Below are positions 1 to 9,000 of a stretch of DNA of 10,835 nt, in pieces. The first letter of the stretch is position 1; each line of letters opens with the position of its first letter. This stretch comes from Alphaproteobacteria bacterium (lineage in GTDB: Bacteria; Pseudomonadota; Alphaproteobacteria; CAAHEQ01; UBA3637). The notes beneath the pieces were generated by a model. That model saw nothing but the letters and a program-made list of their open reading frames with translations. It had not been told where the DNA came from and searched no databases. The stretch spans positions 1 to 10,835 of the forward strand of contig CAAHEQ010000001.1 of assembly GCA_900772625.1 (NCBI GenBank), read 5' to 3'. Both the position numbers and the translations under genes were made by a program.

Positions 1-12
1 CTCTTCCGATCT
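1..12. other. Residual Illumina adapter end at contig edge
   Basis: The first 12 bases, CTCTTCCGATCT, are identical to the 3' end of the common Illumina adapter (recalled as ending GCTCTTCCGATCT). They sit exactly at the window edge, where untrimmed adapter is expected. Being 12 bases long, they happen to keep the reading frame and would add four false residues (LFRS) to a translation. The neighbouring ATCGGAA at 13-19 is the reverse complement of TTCCGAT at 4-10, so a few more bases could also be artefactual. No adapter is seen at the right edge. Confidence 0.88.
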
Positions 13-3000
13 ATCGGAACGCACTTGGGTGAAATGCAAGTGTCTCCGTTTGTCGGTGTTGCGTCTTTGAAAGCCAAAACCTTTATTGATGTTGCAAAAG
101 GCGCAAAATTGGACGCAGCCGAAGACTTGAAATTAAATGTTTTTTCAAATGTAAATGCGACTTCCTATGTCGGTTCTCCGCTTTATTTTTCATCGGTTAT
201 TGGCGCGATTGATAACACTTCCTTAATTACGGTCGCCGATGGCGCTTCTTTAACCGCGGGTAAAGATTTGGAATTAAAATCGTTGTCCAACAATGTTATG
301 TCGTTAATGGCAGCAACGATTACAGGCGAATTTTTCCCCGATGATGGTTTTGCTTTGGCAATCGGTAATTTGGATTCGGTCAATAAAATTGATGTCGGCA
401 ATGCGACTTTGAAAGCCGGCAACAATATGAACATTGAAGCGTTGACAAATAAAGATATGTCCGTATCCACAATGACTTTTGGTCTGCCGGAATCCCGCAG
501 TGCTGCCGATATAGCAATTGCTTTGTCTGACGTTAAAAATATCGTTTCGGTCGGCGGAGACGTATCGGCAAAAAATATTGTATTAAATTCAGATATTCAT
601 GCAGTGGAAGTAACCAATGCATCCGCTTCTTCCGGTATGGGTGACTTTACGGCAACGATTGTTAACGGTGTTGCAGCTCCTGTGGGCAATATTGTTTCCT
701 CTGTTGCGGGAAAGATTTTGCACAAAGGCGAAAGTATTCAATCGGGTAAAAAGGAAGTTTCTTCTCCGGCAACATTGAAAATCGCCGGTGCGGTTACTTA
801 TGTTGAAAGCTCCAACACATCGCAAGCTTATTTAAAAGATAACAGCAAAGCGGCTGCAACAGGCGATTTAGACATTAAAGCCAATATTTACCACAACCAA
901 TTCAACGGTGCAGCAGCAACAATTGCTGGAGGGACAAAAGATAAAGCTTCGAACGGAGTCGCAGGGGCTTTGAATATTGCAGATTACAACAATTTGACTC
1001 AGGCTTTCATCGGCAAAAATGCCACGGTTGATGTGGATCACCGGTTAAACATTTTATCGACTTTTAAACGTCCTGTTCGCATTGTGTCGGAAGGCTCTTA
1101 TTTCGGTGAAGTAAAAGAAGCCTATGAGACTGGTGCAAAAGACAGTTTCTGGGAAGCTTTTATGACGGGGCTGAACATCGACTTGACCGTTTTGATGCAG
1201 GGTAATCCGTTGACAGCTATTTACAAAAACTTGGCCAACTCTTTAACGCGCAGCGCGGTTACAATTAAAGATGACTCAAACCAAAATCAACGCTTTGCGG
1301 GCAGCGCGTCTGTGGCTTTGCAAGAATATAAAAACAGCACAACGGCGTTTATTGCTGACGGCGCAAAGATCAATCAAAACAATACGGCAAAAGCCGGCGG
1401 ACGTATCATTGACGTGAATGCGCTAACCGATTCGATCAATGTGAATATGGCGGGTATTTTTGATTTGCCGTTTGTTTTGGGCTCTGAAACAGAGGGGATC
1501 GGTATCGGCGCGACGGTTCAAATTACGGATTACAGCAATACAACGGGCGCATTTATCGGCAATGGCGTCGTTATGGATACGGAAGCTTTGCGTGTATCGG
1601 CTTTAAATGATGTGACGAATATCGAAGTGACGGGCGGTTTAGGTTCTACCGGAGGTGGAAGTGCTTCGGCTATGGTCGGATATTTGGATATTGACAATAC
1701 AACCGTGTCGCAAATTTCGGGCGGTGCGCAAGTGAATGTAACCGACAAAGCCAATAATTTAGGAACGTACAAAGACTATGACGGCAAAGATATTGATTAC
1801 AGCAAACTCAGCTTGTCGGCGAAAGATATGTCGATTTTTGTTAATTCGGCCGTGGACGCGTCGAAAAGTTCTGGCGGTGCAGATATTGCGGCGTCTTCCG
1901 TGATTACTTTGGCAGACCGTGCAACACAAGCTTTGTGGGGTGATTTAAATCAAGATTTATTGTCGTCGACGGCATTGGGGCATTTGGATACAATGCTGAC
2001 TTACGACGGTAAAAAGTTAATGGGTTTAACGGCCTCGGGTAATGCATTGGGCTTTTTGAATACAGCAAAAGATATGGATATTACAGCCGACGCGCGTGGT
2101 GTTAATGTATCGGTTGCGGTTTCGGTCGGCGTTCAAACAAACAAAGCGCCTGAACCGGCGGGTGAAGCCGATGAAAAAGACGTTAATGTCAATACAGGCG
2201 ATGGAAAAAATGTCTTTAAATCCGATGCAAAATCAGATAAAAGCAGCTTTGCTGTGGGTGTTGCGGCGTCTTATGCGCATAACGACTTTACTAATAAAAC
2301 AGCGGCTTATGTCAACAACGCGCGTTCGTCTGGGATGAAAGACTTAAAGTTGGATGCATTTAACAATATTGGTAACTATGCTGTGACGGGAGGCGTATCT
2401 GCCAGCACGAAAAAAGCCGACAGCAGCGTAGTCGCCGGAGCATCTGCCAGCTATAACAGCGTGAATAATGCGACATTGGCCTTTATGAACAATGTCCAAA
2501 TCGACAGATTGAATGCCTTAAATTTATTGGCCAAAAATGACAGCAAATACTTGGCTGTTTCAATCGGTGCTGCATTAGCAACTGGCGCGCAAGGCGGTGC
2601 GACTTTGAACGGCGCCGTAAACGTCAACGAAATTCAAAATGCAACAAAATCTTATTTGAACGGGACGACGATTTTGTCTTCCTCTTTGGTTGATCTGACG
2701 GCGTTGGATAACTCTTGGTTATGGCAAATCGGAACGGGTGTTTCGATTTCTCAAAATACGGGGGCCGGCGGCGTTGTCGGTTGGAACACGGCGGACAATG
2801 AAACAACAACCGAAATAACGGATAACAGCGCTGTTACTTCTTCGGGATCCGTTTCGATGACGGCCAAAAACGAAATGGACATCAATTCGGTTGTTACCGG
2901 TGGCGGCGCTTCGAAAAAAGCGCAAGTGGCTTTGACGGGCGCATATAATGACATTAAGCATAAGACCGGCAACAAGATTGACAAATCGACGGTGAATGCA

Positions 3001-6000
3001 AATGTGAATATGACGGCCGCAAACGAATCGTCGATTTTGTTGGTGGCAACAGGTGCAGGCGTTGGCAAAAAGTTGGGTGCAAGCGTTGTCGTGGGTGTCA
3101 ACCGTGTTAAAAACACAACTGAAAACGAAATAAATCAAGCAACTGTAAAAGGTTCTTTATCAGCTTTGGCAGCGTCGCAAGGCAAGATAAAATCTTTTGC
3201 AAACAGCGTTGGCGCTGGACAAAGCGCCGGTATCGGTTCGGTCGGAACGTATAATGATACGCGCAATATGACGCAAAACGTGATTGATCAATCGAATTTG
3301 AGCGGACAAAACTTAAAGGCTGATGCGGTGGATACATCTTATATTTTGGCTGAAACAGCGGGAGTCGGCGTGGCAAAATCTGCCGGCTTGGGATTAGCAG
3401 TCGGCGTCAACCGTATCAATAATCAAACAAACACATTGATAAATAATTCAAACATTCAAATGACGGGCGATGTTTCTTTGACGGCTTTAAATCAACCGTC
3501 CAGCGCTGAACCTGACGAATTGCCGGACGATGTAAAAGAAATTACGACAGACGCTAAGCGTTCGATTACAACGATTGTTGTCGGTGCGGGTGTTGCAGCC
3601 AGCGGATCTGGTTTAGGGGCTGGTTTGTCGGGCGTTTACTCTGATGTCCACAACACGGCAAAAGCCAAAATTACAGGCGGTACAACGACAGCAAATAAAT
3701 TGTCTTTGACGGCAAAAGATGCGTCGGATATTTTGACGGTTGCAGTTGCGGTCGGTGCTGGCGGTTCTGTTGGTTTGGGTGGTGTGACAGCAACGAATAT
3801 CATCGAAAACACAATTGATGCGTCCATTGAAAATGCAACTGTTGAAGCCAAAGACGATGTGGCTTTATCAGGGACAAGCGATGCGAATATTTTGTCGGCT
3901 GCTGTGGGTGGAGCAGGTGCTTCGAACGCAGCTGCGGTTGTGAATGTCAACTATAACAAAATAGCCAATAACGTTTTAAGCGGCATCAAACAAACCAAAT
4001 TGACGGGCAAAAAGGCTTTTGCTGCAAACGCCAAGTCTGATGATAATTTAAGCTTTTACTACGGAGCAGGTTCAGGAACGGCTGGCTTTGCGTCAAACGG
4101 CATTGTCGGCGTTAATGAAATATCCGGCAATACATCGGCTTTTGTTCAAGATTCGACATTGCAAACAACAGCCGATGCAACAGTTCAAGCCGATTCAACA
4201 ACAACGTTGGGCGAAAAATCTGATCCAGTTATCGTGGGCAGCGTTGCTGGATCTGGAACAGCAGCAATCGGCGCTTCCGTAATGGTGAATATGATTGAAA
4301 ACACGACTTCGGCAGCGGTTGAAAACGGTGCTTTAAAAGTCGGTGGAAACTTGGGCGTCAAGGCGACGAACAAAGATCAAGTCGGTGCTGTTGTTGCAAC
4401 GGGCGGTTTTGCGGGAACAGCTGGCATTGCGGGTAACGTCGGGGTCAATTCTATTGACAGCACGGTAGAAGCCAAAATCGTATCCGATAAAACCAAAAAC
4501 GCACAAGGCTCTGATATCGCCGTTTCGGCAAACAATATTGATGTGTCGGCCGATAATACGACGGAAGTTTTCGAATCAATGACAACGCTCGGCGTGGCCG
4601 GTACGGTTGGTTTTGGCGCGTCCATAGACGTTGCTAATTTGCAAGGTACGTCAAAAGCCTATATCAAAGGTAATATGCCGGTGTCGGCTCAAAAAGACGT
4701 GAATGTCAACGCCTCATCAACCAAAAAGAATGAAGGCATTATTATCGCTGGTGGTGGTGCTGGTACTGTTGGGCTCTCGGGCACGGTATCCGTTGCAAAC
4801 ATCGGACATGGCGAATATAACTTTTCCGAATACACAGAAGGCAATAGAGCTGATGAAAACGGAAACACGGGTATCAACTCGATGTTGGCGGAAAAAACAG
4901 CGGACGGGTCCGTTGGTTTTGCGGATTTGGGAATGGGCGCAGATAAAGATTCGACCGACAACCAAATGGGCGAAGTCAAAGCGCCGGACAGCGGGACAAA
5001 ATCCGAAACAAAATCCACATTGGCGGAAATTGATTTAAGCGGCAATCGGTTGTCGGCGCAAAACGGCTCTGTTAATGTCGGCGCAAAAGAGACAATCGAA
5101 AATAAACAAATCGTTGGTGGTATCAACGGCGCCGGTTTTGTTTCTGCGGGTGCTTCGGTGGCGGTTGCTAATATTGACAATAACGCTTTTGCGTCGATCA
5201 AAAATGCGCAAATTTACGTCGGTAAAAACGTCAACGTCAAATCCGAATTAGATCAAGGTGTCGAAAACATCGCAGCAGTGGGCGGCGGTGCCGCTTATGT
5301 ATCGATCCAAGGTGGCGTTTCAACCGTAACGGCAAACAACGTGACGGAAGCAGGTTTGGGCAGCGGTGTCAAAATTCACCGAGCAAAAGACGTGTTTGTT
5401 AGAGCAAATGCTGTTTCGGACATTTCCAATTATGTTGCCAGCATCAGCGGTGCTTTGGGATCTTTGGGTGCGTCGGTTTCGACAACGATCAAAGAAGGTA
5501 CAACAAGCGCCTTTTTGGGTGAGGGTGTTGAAGTTGCTCAATCTTCGGGCGACAGCGTGAATAACGTGACGGTTTTGGCCGAAAATAACGCCAGCGATCG
5601 TGCCGACGCTTACGGATTAAGCGGTGGTGTCGTGTCTGCTCAAGGAGCTGTCAGCGTTGCGAAAAACAGCGATAAAATTGTAGCCGGAATTGGAAAAAAC
5701 AGCAAGCTTAATTTGAACAACAACTTGTCAGTTAAGACAAACGGATTGCAAAACGCTGAAGCTAACTCAAAAGGCTTTAATGTCGGCGCCGGTGCAGTCG
5801 GTGCTTCGGTGGCAACATCGTATTTGTCTTTGGATAATACGGTCGATTTGGGTGAGGGCGTAATTGTAAACGCAAACAATGTAGAGCTTGCCTCTAATCA
5901 GCAAGAAGCTGAATCGTTGGCGTCCTCTGTGGCTGGTACCGGTGCTTTGATCGGTGTCAATGCCAGCGTTGCTTCATCTGATGTAAAAGGGCAAGTGGCA

Positions 6001-9000
6001 ACAACGTTGAACAAAGGCGCAAAATTAAAAGCCAAAAACGCCGTTAAAGTCGGCAGCAATTCTTTCAGCAATTCTGTTGCAGACAATACCGGTATCAATG
6101 CTGGCGCATTGGCTATGGGTGCTACAATTTCTTTGGCTGATTCGAATTTGAAAACGCAAACGATTTTGGTTGATGATCAAAATATCGATGCGGACAATAT
6201 TGCTTTGACCGCCAAAGCCAATACAAAAGTTCAAGCCGAAAATGTGGCTGGCAGTGGTGGAATTATTGCTTTGACTGGATCCGACGGGGCGACAAGCAAT
6301 GATTCGCAAGTAATCGTCAAAGTCGGTAAAAACACTCAATTAAATTCGGACAGCTTACAGGTTGCGGCTGAACAAGATTTAAATCAAAACGCTTTTGCGG
6401 ACTCGGTTTCTGTATCGGCTGGCGGATTTACCGGTGACGGCGTGTCCAACACCAGCAATTCCAAAGTCGCGGTTGAATTCGATACAAACGCAAAAGCGTA
6501 TGTAAATGACGTTAATGTGACGGCTTTGAACAAGTTTACAAAAGCTGATGGCGGAGATAATTTGACAATCACCGGCGGTGGGTTGTTGCTTTCGGGAATG
6601 ACGCCGAACAGCTCTACCGACCTAACAAACGTAACGACGGTTGATTTTAAATCCGGATCTTCGATTGAAGCCAATAAAGCAAAACAAAAAGTCGCTTCAA
6701 AGCCGAACTATGAAATGAAAATCAACGCTTTGAACGCCGTTGACGCACACGATCAAATTAAAGTCGATGCTGGTGGAGCGGTAAATGTTTCTGGCGTTAA
6801 ATCCAATATTACGGACAACAGCACGGCAAAAATCACAGTGGATAACGCGAAGTTATCATCTGTTAACGATATGATTTTGAATGCGAACGGCAATGTAAAT
6901 ATGTCGGCGGATGTTGCTGTCAGTATGTATGGCGCGGCATCAGCAATCGGATCTGATGTTTTTGCTGGTACAACGCAAAACAACACAATATCGATTTTGA
7001 ACGGCGGGCGCGTATTATCAACTGGCAATTTATATGCTAATGCGGGACAGGCGCGTGGTGAAAAATCAGAAAAGTTTAATATTTCGGCGCTGTCGCAGAT
7101 TTGGAATAAGACTTTGATTCCTATCACGGATAATGATGCAAAGGCTGGCTTGATTACAAACAACTTGATCAATATCGACAGCGCATCGGCGGCTCAAAGC
7201 CAATCAGATATTTTCTTGACATCGCAAAGAAATAACGCTCAATTGAACGGTCAAGCGATTACAAACACGATTTACACGGGCGACAATCAAGGTAATTCGG
7301 ACGACATCAAAATGTCAATGAAAAATTCCAAGTATGACCGTGTCAATACCAATAATTCAAGCGTTCAAATTGACGGATCCGTTCGTGCGGGTATCAGCAA
7401 CAGCAAAGACTTTGCAATTGATAAAGCTGGTAATGTAACGATTAACGGATCGGCCGAAGAAGCCAAAGATTTTTACTATAAAAAGACGGTCAATTTGTAT
7501 CAAGAAATGGTCGATCAATTAGCTTACTTGCAACAAATGTTAATCGATTACGGTTCCGACAGCCAAAACAAAGCGTATTACGAAGCGGAAATTTCTGCCT
7601 TGACGAACAAAATGAAGTCGATGGGTATCATCGGCGAAGGCAATACGTTGCGTAAAGATGTTGCGGCGGATTACATTATTTTTGACGACATCAATGCATC
7701 GGCGGGACAAATCGAGCTTACTTCCGATAAAATCTCGGGATCTGGCAATATTGCGGTTTCGGGCGGTGCGCAAATCACCATTGATAACAAGAGCAAATAT
7801 TTCTTGGAATTAAATGACTTGAAGCTGAAAAACAATCAAGACAGTCAAATCGTCTTTAACCATAAAACGGTATCGGGAGCATCGGATTTAACGGGCTTTG
7901 GCGGCAATCTTGACTTAAACGCCGGCGCGATCAAGTCCGACTTGATTCAAGTTTCTTCCACTTACGGCGAAAACGGCAGAGGGCCGGTAATTGATATCAA
8001 AGGCAATATTGAAAACTATACAGGCAATATTATTATTGAAAATAAGTATGGCAGCATTTATTCCAGCGGCGCCGTTCGCGGAAAGGAAATCCAGTTAAAA
8101 TCCGGTGGTGACATTGTTCAAAACGTCGGCGATTTTATTTACCATGTCGGCGGAGAACCGTCCTCATCTTGGTATAACACGGCCAAAAATCATCGAGACG
8201 GTACGGAAACAGGATCGGTCAACGAAGATCGTGGAAATTACGGATCGTCTTTGGTCGCTTCGAACAATATTTACATTAGTGGTCGTTATTTGGACTTAAA
8301 CGGCTTAATCCAAAGCGGAACATCAGATTGGAACTTAAACATTAATAATGACAACTTAAAGCTTTCAGTCGGCGGCGCAACAAAAGATATTGCTGCGGCC
8401 AAAGCGAACTATACAGCCAAAGTAAAATCTGATCCGACGGCATCAAGCTTGTATGAATTGGCTTCGGATTACGGTAATGTGAAAGCGTACTATAACGTAT
8501 TAACAAATCAAATCGAAATTGATGACGTGCGTGTTCAAGGCGGATACATCGAATTGAACGGTCGTATTATGAATACGTCTTCTTCTACGGGCGAATTGAA
8601 AGTTGTTGACGGTTATGGTCGTTTGAACGTCACAAACAATTCCAAGTACGACATTTTGTTAAATGACGTTAATATCGGCGACAAAATTGCGGGTCAAATT
8701 AAAATTACCGACACAAATGATTCGGGACGGACAACGATTTTCACGCGTAACGGTGGCACAATTACGAAAACCGAAAACGGCGTTAAAACGAATATTACGG
8801 CAAACGTTGATGCAAACGGTATTTCATCGACCAAGTACGATGTGAAAAAAGGTCAACGCTATGTTTGGTTGGAAGGTATCGAAAACGTCGAAGAGCGGGA
8901 AACAATCTATAACTCAAAATCATTCTGGGGAATGGATTGGATTGCGCCAGACGACGCGACGATTTATGAAGGTCCGACAACTTGGACAAAGACCGCGACT

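Larger units (their letters stand above)
2248..7050 (+). repeat. Main array of ~28 beta-strand repeats, period 53 residues (159 bases)
   Basis: Aligning on the aliphatic residue closing each core gives starts near 2311, 2485, 2656, 2815, 2977, 3130, 3283, 3439, 3670, 3826, 3985, 4144, 4318, 4477, 4663, 4831, 5197, 5356, 5515, 5689, 5848, 6007, 6163, 6316, about 6500, 6646, 6832 and 6994. Many steps are exactly 159 bases; most others are within six bases, or longer by a loop. Each unit reads: small-residue Gly/Ala/Val stretch (for example VAVGAGGSVGLGG), V-x-N-x-I-x-N-T core (ENTIDASI, ENTTSAAV, DNNAFASI), short turn, L/V-x-V/L-x-A strand, then polar turn. This resembles LktA-family repeats and predicts a beta-solenoid. 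Units after about 6300 degrade gradually. DNA identity between units is low, so this is an old array, not a recent tandem expansion. Confidence 0.85.

Noticed and set aside
2719..3138. Overlapping minus-strand frames, one of them Cys/His/Arg-rich
   Set aside because: A shadow of the super-repeat region; the Cys/His content comes from reading GCA/ACA-rich codons backwards, and no zinc-binding spacing is convincing.
4703..5038. A 111-codon plus-strand frame in another register, along with others at 2096-2338, 8663-8845, 9944-10138 and 10148-10417
   Set aside because: All are embedded in the long frame, show no ribosome-binding site or family features, and their composition matches out-of-frame reading.
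4689..5201. A 170-codon open frame on the minus strand, and many shorter minus-strand frames
   Set aside because: They lie opposite the giant gene and reflect its codon bias (few antisense stops); products are low-complexity Ala/Pro/Thr/Ser strings or Arg/Cys/His-rich strings with no domain pattern.
2248..7050. CRISPR or DNA-level satellite repeat
   Set aside because: Periodicity is at protein level; nucleotide identity between units is low, and there are no constant repeats with variable spacers.
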